Source: Pseudovirgaria hyperparasitica (lineage: Eukaryota > Ascomycota > Dothideomycetes > Acrospermales > Acrospermaceae). From it: a stretch of 64,000 nucleotides of DNA. The translations under genes were made by a program, and so were the position numbers. Below the pieces are notes generated by a model. It did no database searches. It had not been told where the DNA came from and saw nothing but the letters and a program-made list of their open reading frames with translations. Positions 51,370 to 62,454 of this stretch are shown here, piece by piece. The stretch's first letter is position 1. The number at the start of each line of letters is the position of its first letter. The DNA lies in NCBI RefSeq assembly GCF_010093815.1, contig NW_022985554.1, positions 900,999-964,998 on the forward strand. The letters are read 5' to 3'.

Positions 51370-52469
51370 ATGAAGTCCTTACTATTCCTCCCATTCTGCT
51401 CTCTTTGTGCGGCACTGGTTGTTTCGACTCCAGACAATGTCAAAGCTACGCATATCGCACCTCGCGTTGGCCAGTCTTTCACAAATCCAGACAACGAGCC
51501 TCAATACGAAGACCCAGTGACCAAGGCAAAAGTGGATAAGGCTAAGATTCTGAGTGGTGTAGGCCCCAAGGAAGCAGACGATAGGTGGTTCGATTGGGAC
51601 GAGACCTGCACTGATGCCGACCAACGCAAGATCATCTTTCAGACCTTCGAGCATACTATTCTGATGGCAGATTATGGGGCTAGTCATCTTGATAATCTCA
51701 AGAAGGGCCTTCCAGAACCAGTAACGGATGATGCTTCAAAGCCGAACGACAATAATCGCAAAGCTATCTTCCAGACCGATCCCGCCTATGCCCAGATGTT
51801 TAATGGACACGACAATCGTATAAAATATGTCCGAGACACTTTTGGACTTGTGTCAAGCGAGGCACAAAAGGCTCCTGGTGCTAGAAATGGACAGAAACAG
51901 GGAGCTCTACGTTTCATTTGCGATAAAACTGGCGCAATCAGGAGCGGAGATGGTACGAAAGGGGCTTGCGAGTAAGTTGTTACAGCATCTGACAACGACT
52001 TACTTACTGGCTGACAACATACTATAGTGGTGGCACTCAAGCCTTTACTCTTGGTCCCTATGATCCAAAGTATGAGCCAACTATTGACATCAAGTGGAGC
52101 TTCGAGACTTCGTCCAGCATCACGTTTTGCCCACCATTTTTCGATGACAGCAAGTTCCCCAACATAGCCGATAGAGTCGGCCTCCCACAGGATCAGCAGA
52201 CGTTGGACAAAGTCGATAACCGGGAGCGGATCTTGCTACATGAGTACACTCATCTACCGTGGGTCCGAAATCTTAATCCTGGGGCGAATCTTGACTTCAT
52301 CGGATACCAGAATGCGGCGCAGGTAATGGCGAAGTCGGGTTGGGGACAGGCTAAGAAGACTCCAGACAACTATGCTTGGCTCACTGTATATGCCTACTTT
52401 AACAATGACGCTGGAGGCTGCCTGGACGATGCATGGCCTAAAGGTGAAGATAAACCTTGCAAGCTATGA
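51370..52469 (+). CDS. Secreted HExxH metalloprotease-like protein, 347 aa
   Basis: Exons 51,370-51,971 and 52,028-52,469; intron 56 bp (GTAAGT, branch CTGAC, acceptor TATAG, phase 2). Signal peptide about residues 1-20 (MKSLLFLPFCSLCAALVVST). The zinc-binding motif HEYTH is at residues 272-276, and the downstream PDNYAWLTVYAYF (313-325) matches the usual C-terminal stretch of fungal M35/aspzincin-like secreted peptidases. The N-terminal part (WDETCTDADQRKIIFQTFEHTILMAD) also fits that family. The third zinc ligand is not obvious; D290 is a candidate. Expected to act outside the cell. Convergent with the F-box gene, stop codons 98 bp apart. Confidence 0.85.
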
Positions 52470-52567
52470 TACATAGCGGGCATACAGTGGTGGGGTTGCT
52501 AGTCTCGTGTTACATTGAAGTTGCTGGAGTTTTTTTGCCTAGTCCTGAATATATATCCTGAATTATC

Positions 52568-53884
52568 TCAACTTGTCTTCAAAAGCTCCTCGTACTCTTC
52601 TTGCCCAGGTACACCATAGTCATACCCAGACGGTGGCGGGTGATGATCCACGTACGACTCCTCGGTCCAATTCACATTAGACACGGGACAGTCTTGTATC
52701 AACGCATGGATCTCCTCAAGATTAGCATAAGGACTGAACATGTCATTTCCCTCTAAGATATTGAATCCTCGTACTTCTATTCGAGCGAGACGAGGAAATG
52801 ACTGTATGGTGAGTACTTTCAAGACTTGCCCAAGGAAAGAGGCGGCAAGAACGAGGACATTAGGCTGCATGTATGTTGAGAACGTGAGGCGATCTGTCCC
52901 ACAACCTGAAGAGTTGGGCTCCTCGTAGTGAATTGAATCGTTGCCAAAGTACAGGACGAGTGATTCGAGTGATTTCCTGGTCTTGAGCATGATTCGAACC
53001 GTGTGTTGATACATGGTCTCGTAGTTCCGAAGATCAATCTCCATGTTGATTGGCGCTAACTTCACTTCCAAATGTGTAAGTGACAGGGAGTGGGAAGATA
53101 GTAAGCGTAACGGAAACCACATGGGACCAGGAAAGACGCATGCGCTCCCTGATTCCTGCCGCTGGAATAATGCTTCATCAATAGGGCCAGATATCTCCGC
53201 TCTGTTCTTTAAATTGGGAATGTAAGGATCCGCAAGATCCTCAAGCATAGGCAGACCTCCTGGCAATGAACCCTCGTCTCCTAGATGGTCTAAGCGCAAG
53301 CTACGAAGATCGCTCGGCTCGAGGGCTGTGATGATGGCTCTCACAAGTTTCCGATTCATAGATCCTACGAGCCGGAGATCAGTGACAGCAGGAAACAAAC
53401 GTGGTGGAGGTTGGCGACTGTATTCGATCTCACGTTCGCCGAGTATTTGTGCTAGGTCCAATCGAGTGACACTATTGAGCCGATCAAAGACCACCCAAGT
53501 TTCGCGGTCAATATCCGTAAGATCTGAACAATCCGAGTACACGAGTGTCCAAGTGAAGGAGTGGACATGAGTAGCGAGCTCTGGTCGGTCTGTCATGAGC
53601 TGGAGGAATGCGCGCTGGCGAGGAACCAGATTGCCAGGTTTGAATTTGTCATTGAAACTGGCGTACACAACAGGCATGACTACGTCATCCTCAAACTCAG
53701 GCAGTCTACCTCGATTGTGGCAGCTCAAGTCGACATGATAAAGAAGATATGGAAGGGAGAAAGCGTGCCATGCGGTGCAAGTGAGACCAGCTGCGATCAA
53801 AGACTCGCTGTCTCCGACCAATGTTTCGAAAATGGACACTAGAATGTCAGATGGTATTTCTGGCATCTTCAAAGATGGCGCCAT
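52568..53884 (-). CDS. F-box protein, 438 aa, intronless
   Basis: A single open frame. Residues about 8-50 (MPEIPSDILVSIFETLVGD ... LTCTAWHAFSLPYLLYHVDL) are a canonical F-box, the Skp1-binding part of an SCF ubiquitin ligase subunit. The rest has irregular leucine-rich strand patterns (LVLYFGNDS, VTDLRLVGS, RLARIEVRGF), suggesting a divergent LRR-like recognition region. The C-terminus is Pro/Tyr/Glu-rich. Unrelated in detail to the F-box protein at 41,138. Filamentous fungi carry many such genes with fast-changing targets; the substrate is unknown. Its 3' end faces the protease-like gene at close range. Confidence 0.87.
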   Translation of the reverse strand: MAPSLKMPEIPSDILVSIFETLVGDSESLIAAGLTCTAWHAFSLPYLLYHVDLSCHNRGRLPEFEDDVVMPVVYASFNDKFKPGNLVPRQRAFLQLMTDRPELATHVHSFTWTLVYSDCSDLTDIDRETWVVFDRLNSVTRLDLAQILGEREIEYSRQPPPRLFPAVTDLRLVGSMNRKLVRAIITALEPSDLRSLRLDHLGDEGSLPGGLPMLEDLADPYIPNLKNRAEISGPIDEALFQRQESGSACVFPGPMWFPLRLLSSHSLSLTHLEVKLAPINMEIDLRNYETMYQHTVRIMLKTRKSLESLVLYFGNDSIHYEEPNSSGCGTDRLTFSTYMQPNVLVLAASFLGQVLKVLTIQSFPRLARIEVRGFNILEGNDMFSPYANLEEIHALIQDCPVSNVNWTEESYVDHHPPPSGYDYGVPGQEEYEELLKTS

Positions 53885-54559
53885 CCTCTTATAAGTGATG
53901 GAATTAGTGTCGTGTTGCGTAAGATGTTAAAGCGAAAAGGCGTAGTTGCCTTCTGTATCGGTATCGACAAGCGTTTCAAGTCGCTTTGGAGGAATGAAGT
54001 GACGACCCCATCGAGGAGGTATAAGTTGAGGTTTTGGCTTCATGCGATGATGATGGAGGGTGAAGACAGGTCGGGGACAGCTTGGCCACACTGTTGGAGA
54101 AGTGAGATAGTGGTGTTTTGGTGGTATTCTAGCGCTGACAGGATCCATTCAGCCTCAGAGGACCCCACTAAGACTCCTAAATTAGGACACGATTCCCTGA
54201 ACCTTGCGAAATACACATACTTGTACTTGCGATCAATAGGTGAAAGCATATTCTATCAATCGATGACGACCGGTCTCCATCGACAAGCAGTGTTGAGAGA
54301 TGAGGGCGAAGCATTGCAACCGCATATACCCTTCTATTTATGCCATACGAGGCTATGGAAACATGAAGAACTATCTCATCGACCAAGCGCATGCTTCTCC
54401 TCGTAAATGCCGCATCATGTCAAGCTGACCTGTCAACAGGCTCTCACATGGTTTGCCATCCCATCGCCAGCAATATGCAAAGGACATCTACCATATTAGA
54501 CATTTAAGGCATCCCACAGCATCATATTGCCACGCGCATTCCCTTCCTGGGGTCGCTAT
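53885..54559. other. Intergenic, 0.7 kb
   Basis: Upstream of the F-box gene and downstream of the CCCH gene, both on the minus strand. A plus-strand frame at 53,912-54,406 (164 codons) has no recognisable domain and would overlap the F-box promoter; I do not call it. Confidence 0.5.
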
Positions 54560-56292
54560 TCAGTCGCGCTCGTGATGTCCGAAGACACACGTCGGATTAC
54601 GACAAACCCCGTCTCTGCTCTCCGCAGCCCTGCACTCCTTCGTGCGCGTCACCAGCCACAGTGCATTCCACTCCTTGTCGTCTAGCGGCCGGCACGAATG
54701 CTGCTTCCGACACTTCGGCCCACCGACCTCTTTACATTCCCCTCGCAGGAATAGGTATGGGCATAGATTGCCCTTACGTACCCAGTCGAGCGCCTCTTTG
54801 TTGACCGATAACAAACGATCCACGCGCTTCCCACGTTTATTGTACAGAGGAGGGCCAAGGCGCTCGGGATGGGCCTGAGAGTTTCGGTAGGTCTGCGTGC
54901 CAGTGGCAGTCTTGATCCCGATGGTAGTAATAGCGGCCAAGGCCGCGCCAGCAGCCAGAGGCACAGGCTTGGGCTCCCGTGGAGCAGCAGCGGCAGTATT
55001 TGTAAAGACTTGTGGTAAGGACAAGGCATGAGATGCTGCTTCGGCATAAGAGGTTACTTCACCGGTCTTTACGGAGTATGAAGGTTCTTGCGTCTTGCCG
55101 TTCCTGAAATGAGTCGCAGGGTCGATAAAAACTGTGTTGAACTGAGTTGTGCGGAGCGGACCCAATTGCTCGATGTCGGCTTCACTGAGAGGCGCAGAGG
55201 TATTGCGCAGCATGGTCATGCGGTGGAGACAGTGCACGTTCATGTCAAATGTCGCGAAATGCTCCGTTGTGTCAGATCCGAGGCCGAGTCCGAGGATAAT
55301 ATGCTTGCAAGCGTGAACTTGGAGGTGGAAGTCCAAGACGCCTTGAAACGTTAGTATGAAGTCCGTTTGGATGAGATGAGAAACACTTACCGCGTATCTT
55401 TTCCGCAGCGCGGCCCTTGCTGGGCCCGACGTCCGAGAAGTCACATAGTGGAAAGCGACCAGAGAAACCACTAAAGAAAGGACGAAGCTCACTGACTGAA
55501 GCAGCGCTTGCGCCTCTACTGAGCATGCTCTGGCAGAGTCCTTCCATGTTGGCGTATGCCTTGACTACGACGTCGATCACGTCGTTGTCAGTGATATTCA
55601 GCTCGAGATATTGTCTGATAGCACTGTTCAGCTTCTCAGCTGCGATGGCTCCACTCTTACCGCTCTTGGGAGTTAAAGCGTCGCGGAACTGTACAATTAG
55701 CGCGCTGTAGGCTTTGACAGAGAGAGAGAGAGAGTGTGTGTGTGTGTGTGTGTGAGAGTGAGAGAGAGAGAGTGAGAGAGAGAGAGAGTGAGAGTGAGAG
55801 AGAGTGAGAGAGCAATTGTAACTTACCACGAACGCATCAGAGCTTGCGTCCAAGAGGACCAGAACATATGGCTTCACGCCATCGACAGCTCCAGAGCTAC
55901 CAGTGCCCACGTTAGCCGTCGCCAACGAACCAAACTCTGTTGAAGTCGTCAGTCTCGAGACAGCTTGGTCTGACCGTGGATAGAGTTGCAAGCGGTTCAT
56001 GATGTGCTCCAGGGCACCGCTATTGGAGTCGACGGGAGACAAGTCTCCATTCTGTACGATGGACAGCTTCCATTCCAACAGTATCTTCGCGTCTACGGCG
56101 CGTTGGCGCTCGATAAGAGCTTCATCGCGCTCCTTTGTGGCTGTAGTCAGGAGTTCAATAACGCGCTAAACTTTTGTCAGTAGCTACGAATATCGAGGTG
56201 CTAGTCTTCCTTACAGCAATGAAGCCCTGGCGCTTGCGATCGAAGTCACTGTACTCAGCCAAGAGTTCTGGGACAGTCTGAGAGCTCGACAT
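54560..56292 (-). CDS. Tandem CCCH zinc-finger protein with NYN-like domain, 498 aa
   Basis: Exons 56,292-56,215, 56,165-55,827, 55,688-55,391 and 55,341-54,560. Introns: GTAAGG...TTTAG; GTAAGT...TACAG (138 bp, with a microsatellite); GTAAGT...TTCAAG (49 bp, branch CTAAC). The N-terminus (residues 1-70) is charged and helical, likely coiled coil. Residues about 115-310 resemble the uncharacterised NYN/PIN-like domain found in fungal CCCH proteins (PYVLVLLDASSDAF, AANMEGL-like YANMEGLCQ, HACKHIILGLG). Two zinc fingers end the protein: C432-x8-C441-x7-C449-x3-H453 and C475-x9-C485-x4-C490-x3-H494. An RNA-binding, mRNA-turnover role is likely by family. Looks conserved, unlike the secreted genes beside it. 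Confidence 0.85.
55719..55812. repeat. Compound (GA)n(TG)n microsatellite in an intron
   Basis: About 94 bp of GA, TG and GA/GTGA repeats. On the coding (minus) strand it is a long CT/CA pyrimidine-rich tract inside the 138-bp second intron of the CCCH gene. Confidence 0.95.
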
Positions 56293-56762
56293 GACGTCGA
56301 GCCGAATATTTCTTGTTGTCAGATAAAAGATGTTTCAGACATTGAAGTGTCACCTTGGTCGAAGTAGATTGTTGAAGATATAGAAAGAGAGTTGTCAGGC
56401 AACAGTGAGCCAGCAAAAATAATGTAGAGGTCCGAGGTGCGAGAAGCATTAAGCAAATTTCATTGTTTTATACCCTGTGTGGTCATTTGCCTACCGCAGC
56501 AAGCACCGGCGCTAATTGTCTGTGGCACAGAGCGATTGAATGGTTAAAGTGAGTCTCGTGAAATGTTTGTTCACCTGCACTAAGCGTGGCGGTGCTACGC
56601 TGAGCCTTAGGTCTTAGGCAACAACAACAACAGCAGCGGCAGGACCTGCTGATCCTGGACAACGGATGACCTACATTTCTTAAGGGTATCGAAGGATCTT
56701 CAAAAAAGACTTAACGACAAAGCAGCAGATCAAAACAACTTACTTAGTAAGCAGCGAGTGAG
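56293..56762. other. Upstream region of the CCCH gene
   Basis: Contains the presumed promoter and leader. A CAA/CAG-rich run lies at about 56,619-56,643. No gene seen. Confidence 0.5.
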
Positions 56763-57149
56763 TCAAACAATGCATCCATGGAAAAGGTCCCAATGCTTCG
56801 CTATCTCATCAGAGTTTAGTATATTGTGCCATCTTAGTAGCCAGGTAGGTGAACTCGTCCCAATAGCATTGAACATTAAACAGAATTCGCAACTGTCCGC
56901 GAGCGATGCCAGTTTGAGTGCTGTAGACAGCAAATATTCACCATACGTGTCATTTGACGAAGAGGAATTCACAATATGAGGAAGCTTGTGCTTTACAAGC
57001 ATCACATCTTGCCATACTTGCTTGACCACATCTAGGAACGCCTTTAAAGTCTTTGGATGATGCCGTAAGAGGTAATGTTGAACTACATATACTCCTGAGC
57101 TCGCACATGTCAATGATTCAATGGATGAACGACGCAGACCGAGTTGCAC
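56763..57149 (-). CDS. Candidate hypothetical protein or exon, 128 aa
   Basis: An open frame with protein-like composition (LRHHPKTLKAFLDVVKQVWQ, LLSTALKLASLADSCEFCLM) and alternating helical character. The frame stays open a little upstream to a TATAG at about 57,156 that could be a splice acceptor, so it may be the last exon of a larger gene or a decayed one. No family recognised; the repeated helix pattern is loosely like ankyrin or other helical repeats. It could also be chance. Confidence 0.3.
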   Translation of the reverse strand: MQLGLRRSSIESLTCASSGVYVVQHYLLRHHPKTLKAFLDVVKQVWQDVMLVKHKLPHIVNSSSSNDTYGEYLLSTALKLASLADSCEFCLMFNAIGTSSPTWLLRWHNILNSDEIAKHWDLFHGCIV

Positions 57150-60100
57150 ATGATCTATACCAAAATATTATGATCAAGAATCCCGTCTCCATACCTTTCT
57201 ATTCATTATCGTAGAGGCCAGATTGACCGCCAACACAAAGGTATCAAATCACCTTGTCAAATGTTACCTTCCTCTGCCTACAGATTTACCTACATCTGCG
57301 TTTCATCGTTCCTTCCTTCACTGTGATGGTATGGTGCTAGTCGTCATGAAACGATCATGCTGTTATTCATCATCATAGCATATTATCATCGTAGAATAAT
57401 ATAAGAGAAACTTGCGAACAAAGGCATGCGTGAGCTTTGGAAGGGTAGTGAGGAACGCGAAGCATCTTAGGAAACTCCCATCATACACTTGTGTGCTATG
57501 CTAGAACGAAGGGCAATAGCAACAAGTAGAATGGGAAGTCCTGTAATAGTGTCAGTACTCTAGAGGGCAGACACCTTTAGCATATAAGCATACAATCGGT
57601 ATGAGATAAGTAAGGAAAGGTATTAATATACTCGAAACTATTGGGCAAGTGTCACGAGTTATCTTTCCCACGTGCCTTTGTAACACAGTTAATATCGGAA
57701 TGAGTCACAGCCTCTTTTCACAGTGTCACAATCTTACTGGGGTTCTCCGAGTCTTTTGAATATATGATTAACACGAGACTAAGACACTAATTGAACGACG
57801 AAATGCTTCACTACTACAGTGTGTCAACTTTCTTGTATCCGGCACAGTATGACCGAGGCACAAGCAATGACGGAGTCAAGCTCGAGCATAGCCACTTTTA
57901 TATAGTTCTTCTCGATTGGAGAGAGCAAATATAGGTAAATATACATAACCCCAGCTCCTTATTGAATCGCCCATCGTAGGATGATGCAGTGAGTGGCTTT
58001 CCTCAATTTATGTACGAGTGATGAACAACGTTTTCTTGGATGGAACAAAGGAAATATATTCATCAGGCACTGCCTGCATAGTATAAGCGTATTGACGGCG
58101 GACCAAATGCACGCCTGTTAGCGGGGTGGAAGGTCAGATGAGTATAACGAAATGCTGATTCCGGGTAAGGTCAATGATCTCATTTCTTTGGAGGCTGCAC
58201 TACGAGCTCTGTGAGAGGGCCGTAATGACAGAATCTTCGACATTCTATGGTTTGGCCGTGATTTCACCCTCCAATCAAGGCTCTTAAACTATTTGAGATA
58301 ACATCATGTGGAATGAGAGGAACCCCTAGATATACTAATCGTCACTGTCATTCTGAATACCATAGGTTATTCGCACCACCCTTACGTGAAGAGTATAGAA
58401 GACTATATTCGTGTTAAGAATCCACTTTCTCATGAAGGACCTATGCAATTCGAGGTCATCTATCCACTAATTATTTCAATGCGGAAGTAGATGCATCTTC
58501 AGTCGTACTTTTAAGATCATGATACGTAGTATATGGATGATTGCCGATGGATGTATATACTTGTAATGGTTGTTGCGTGCTTAGAAACAGGCTGTAGAAC
58601 TGACAGTATACATATATATATGAGACGCTGCATTAGAAATCTTTGAGGAAATAGCATAGTGTACGAGGGAAAAAAATGTGAACGAGGCACTCCATACTTC
58701 ACTAACCGTGTACTTAACCGCGTCTATCTTCAATACTTACCCCTATCAAAACAGCATAGTTTTAACAATCATCATCACAACAGAAGGGGCACATCGCAGA
58801 TTTTTCCGCCATGTATAGCATCCGTCCCTAGCCATTTTCCCATTTCAAAAATATTACTCAGTCTTACTCACTAATGCGAGACACATCTCCCACTGTGTCA
58901 ACCAGCACAAGAAACGAAGGATACATCGAAATGTTTCCCCGAGTGCAAGATGGCAATTTTGCCAGTGTTGTGGATACTTACGACTTGAGAGGCGATGGCA
59001 AGCATATAAATATGTGCGGTTGCAATGAAGTATTATGCCGGGTTGGTACTGTTCAATTAGATGACTTGGTCACACCACCCTATAGTGAATGAGCTAGGGG
59101 TTTCAGCCTTTAGATAAAGTGTCAGCTACACTAAACGGCCGTGAATGTCGCAACAAACATCTACCTGGAACACATACAGATAACCATCAGCGCGACCTCA
59201 CACCAATACACATCACCATAGAATAGGTGCCGGGTCGGCGCATCAGCTGGACATGTGATTAGACTCAGATCTCTAGATCATGCAGAAATGACAGTAAGAG
59301 AGGACTCGATGACCTAATGTGAGGTGGGTAGGACTCTCACACGGAACTACACTAAGACACAGTGCTCGTTATCAACGTTACCAAACCTCTAATACAGAAT
59401 ATCACCACGGAAATCCCGTGCCAAACATAATGATTGCATTGCATCCTTTACAGATACTCATAGCATGTAATAACGTCATGAGCTAAAACAAGATCACCAA
59501 CGTGTTCTTTGTTGAGGTTGTAAAGGCGCCATCTCGCTGCTTCAACGGAAAATCTCTGGTGTGGTGGATCACGGTCCAGAAGTAGAAGAAATCATAGTAT
59601 ATTCTGCATGATTTCTACATCAAGGTGGACGCCAGGCATATTTTCCTGGCTCTTCCTGTTATCTACATCGCAGAATAGCGAATGAGCTTGTATGTTTTAG
59701 GCTCGGTTGACGATATAGCATACCTGCTGGGAAACGTGGAAGACTATTCGTTAGCGATTGCAATACTGATCGTTACTATCACACAATACTACACATTGTT
59801 ATCACACCGCACTGTCATCAACGACATTGGGCCGCGAAGTTCTCCAAGCGAGCAGAAAGATGGAATCAGTTCCGGTTCGTGTACCGGGCGCTTCTAGCAA
59901 AACCGCAGAGTGGTTTATATCGAAGCGGCTTGTGATATCAGGACATGTATCAGAAATCAGTTCTACAGATATCAGGTTTATGGATGTGCTCTCGAAATTA
60001 GTATCTGACAAACATGTGACAAGTGTCGAGTAAAGAGGTGCATTCTCTTACGGTGACTGCCTGGCATCACTACCTAAATACTTGACAACGATAGACATTT

Positions 60101-60464
60101 GCCTGACTAGGCACTGTTAATGAAATAACGAGATTGTGGTACACTGAGGTACAACTGAGAATATCAAACTTTATCTACTGGCCATAATGGGAGTATTGTA
60201 TAATCTAAATATGCACACAAAGAAGGAAAGCTTGAGGAATCTTAAGACGAGGGCTTGCAAATCTGCATCTATCGAACAAGTGGTATATTAATGCCCGTTC
60301 CCAGACGCCTTATTAATGCTTGTGGGAATGCCTTGAAGCCTCCTAAGTCCAGATTGGTACAAAGGCCGCCTAAATTGCGAAGGGGCCAGCCCGTACAAAA
60401 GCCTATTCAGCGCCAACCAATTCTTGCTATGTTCATGACACCGTCATCACATATCATATGTCGA
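57150..60464. other. Intergenic, 3.3 kb, no supported gene
   Basis: Composition is normal and not RIP-mutated. Open frames are all under 92 codons and overlap on both strands (58,659-59,092; 59,682-60,033; 60,255-60,527) without domain or splice support. The region may hold noncoding transcripts or a degraded gene; nothing definite is seen. Confidence 0.5.
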
Positions 60465-62447
60465 CTAGAACATACCGAAATTACGACGCAGAGGCGTTTC
60501 TGCGCCTGCACTGCTACTGGCCGCTGAATACCCCGAATCATGGTCGACATCATCGATGTCAATGTCGAATTCGAGTTCTTTGACGCTTTCACCGCTTGAT
60601 TCGGTGGCTTGGCCATCCCAGCCCTTTTGTTGTGCACCACGAGTGTTCCAGCGCAAGGTGCGGGAGATGCTGTCAAACCATTCCGTGGGTTGGCTAAGAA
60701 CTGTCGGAAAGGGGTACTGTGATGCTGCGATGGTAACGTGATCGCCAGGGCGGAGCTCGACACGACCTTTCCCATCGAAGGAACAATAGGCCGTGGCGCG
60801 AGAATTGCCAGGGACGGCGACTTTGAGGAGCATGGTGTCGTTGAGAAGCATAGGACGGAAAGAGAGGGTATGGGGGCAGATTGGAGTTAGCAGAATCGCA
60901 GGAATATCGGGGTGTACGAGAGATCCACCGGCTGAGAGAGAGTATGCGGTGCTACCGGTCGGAGTACTGAAAATACAGCCATCGGCTTGTACGACTGTCA
61001 AGAGATGATCATCGCCGTACAATTCCAGCTGTGAGACGTAGGGCGATGGGCCACGGTCAATGACGAGCTCGTTGAGTACTTCGTATTGTTCGGACTCAAT
61101 ATGATCTTCGCTGGAGACGCTTACTCTAGAAGTGTTCAATGCTGCTCGATACACGGTGCAAGTGAAGCGCATGCGAAGATTCACTCGCATACCAGCATCG
61201 CCCATAACCGTGTTGAGTTGCTCCTTGTAGTTCTGGAATTGGAAGTTCGTGAGAAAGCCTAAGCTGCCGAGGCTGAAGGACAAGATCGGAGGAACAATTC
61301 TCTGAAACAGCCAGCTAGTAAACAGGACGGTGCCATCACCGCCTAGAGTGCAAACTAAATCGAACTTCTCTGGCGAAGACCAGCAGAGATCCGGCGTCCA
61401 GTAGCGGAGCATATTTTGAAACCGTTTATCCTTGGCGAGCAGGCCAGCTTCGTCAAATCTCTTGGATCTGCGTAGTTTCGCATCAACGTAAACATTGACA
61501 CCAACGTCGGAACCGTAGCGCGGTGTCGTGAGCAGCCATTCTGCGAGCTCTCGTGTAAGGTGCACCAGCTCATTGTCTCTGGCCTTCGTGATTATCATAA
61601 TGTTTTTGAAGGTCATCTTAATCGGGCGACGTTGCAGCTGTTTCGAAACCTCTCGAACACCCGTGGCTGTCTGCATGAGTCTGGAATGCGACATGCTTGC
61701 GACATCTTGAATCTCTTCCAGAACCTTATCGATATTAACAGCATTATCGAATTTTTTGTGAAAAAAACATGGTGAGGCCAGTGCTGCAGCCTTGGTGGCG
61801 GTTAGGCAGTCCGGATCTAGTCGTAACGATGCCAGTGCTTCAGAGAGCCTGTTGCCCTGCGAATACTCTTGCCGCGACCCAGGCTTCTCCCACAGACCGT
61901 TCATCGAGTCTATTGATATGTTTGAGGTGGATGGAGGTCTTGATACTAATGCTTTGATAAGGGTTTGCTTCGGAACGTCGAGAGATTGGGCAGCTTTGTG
62001 GTGACGACGGTCCTTTATAGTCGTCCGAGGGGCAGCGCTGTGAAATTCAGAGCGCTCTCTTTCAGAGCGCAGGATGCCACAAGGACCGGATTCTCGGTAG
62101 TCGATCTGAAGCAGAGAATCGTGACAGGCGGTTCGTGGAGTGGAGAGAGCAGACCCGGAGGTGCTTATGAATGTGGAGCTGTTCACTACTGCATTGTGTT
62201 GATGAGGCTTATGTTCGCGAGGTGTGTCGACATACAATGTCGAGGCAATGGAGGTGGGCTCGAGAGGGCAGGGGGAACACGTAAGATGCGACTCTAGGGC
62301 CTGTAATGTTATGATGGAGGTGGCCGAAGCAGCGGAGGAGATGTCAGATCCGGCGATAGAATCATTTTGCGAGTGTAGGTTGGTGGGTGATGGCGTACTG
62401 TTGGGTGAGATCATACCAGTAGGTTCTTCTTGGATCGGCATTTCCAT
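60465..62447 (-). CDS. NAD(+) kinase, Utr1/Yef1-type, 660 aa
   Basis: Phosphorylates NAD(H) with ATP to NADP(H), supplying reductant for biosynthesis and oxidative defence; probably cytosolic. A single open frame. Residues 1-255 are Ser/Thr-rich and probably disordered, as in filamentous fungal homologues. The catalytic core starts near residue 275 (FKNIMIITKARD) and has the signature GGDGT at 369-373, LGSLGFLTNF at about 394-403, NELVIDRG at about 459-466 and STPTGSTAYSLSAGGSL at about 494-510. The C-terminal acidic tail (DIDIDDVDHDSG) is lineage-specific. The first ATG gives the full length; a second Met is two codons later. No intron is needed. Key motifs are all intact. Confidence 0.95.
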   Translation of the reverse strand: MEMPIQEEPTGMISPNSTPSPTNLHSQNDSIAGSDISSAASATSIITLQALESHLTCSPCPLEPTSIASTLYVDTPREHKPHQHNAVVNSSTFISTSGSALSTPRTACHDSLLQIDYRESGPCGILRSERERSEFHSAAPRTTIKDRRHHKAAQSLDVPKQTLIKALVSRPPSTSNISIDSMNGLWEKPGSRQEYSQGNRLSEALASLRLDPDCLTATKAAALASPCFFHKKFDNAVNIDKVLEEIQDVASMSHSRLMQTATGVREVSKQLQRRPIKMTFKNIMIITKARDNELVHLTRELAEWLLTTPRYGSDVGVNVYVDAKLRRSKRFDEAGLLAKDKRFQNMLRYWTPDLCWSSPEKFDLVCTLGGDGTVLFTSWLFQRIVPPILSFSLGSLGFLTNFQFQNYKEQLNTVMGDAGMRVNLRMRFTCTVYRAALNTSRVSVSSEDHIESEQYEVLNELVIDRGPSPYVSQLELYGDDHLLTVVQADGCIFSTPTGSTAYSLSAGGSLVHPDIPAILLTPICPHTLSFRPMLLNDTMLLKVAVPGNSRATAYCSFDGKGRVELRPGDHVTIAASQYPFPTVLSQPTEWFDSISRTLRWNTRGAQQKGWDGQATESSGESVKELEFDIDIDDVDHDSGYSAASSSAGAETPLRRNFGMF

Positions 62448-62454
62448 TTCGGCC

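Noticed and set aside
52980-53000. tRNA B-box-like gattcgaac
   Set aside because: It lies in the F-box coding frame, with no A box or cloverleaf around it. No tRNA or rRNA gene was recognised in the window.
53912-54406. 164-codon plus-strand frame
   Set aside because: No recognisable domain or splice partner; sits in the F-box promoter region, with open frames also on the other strand.
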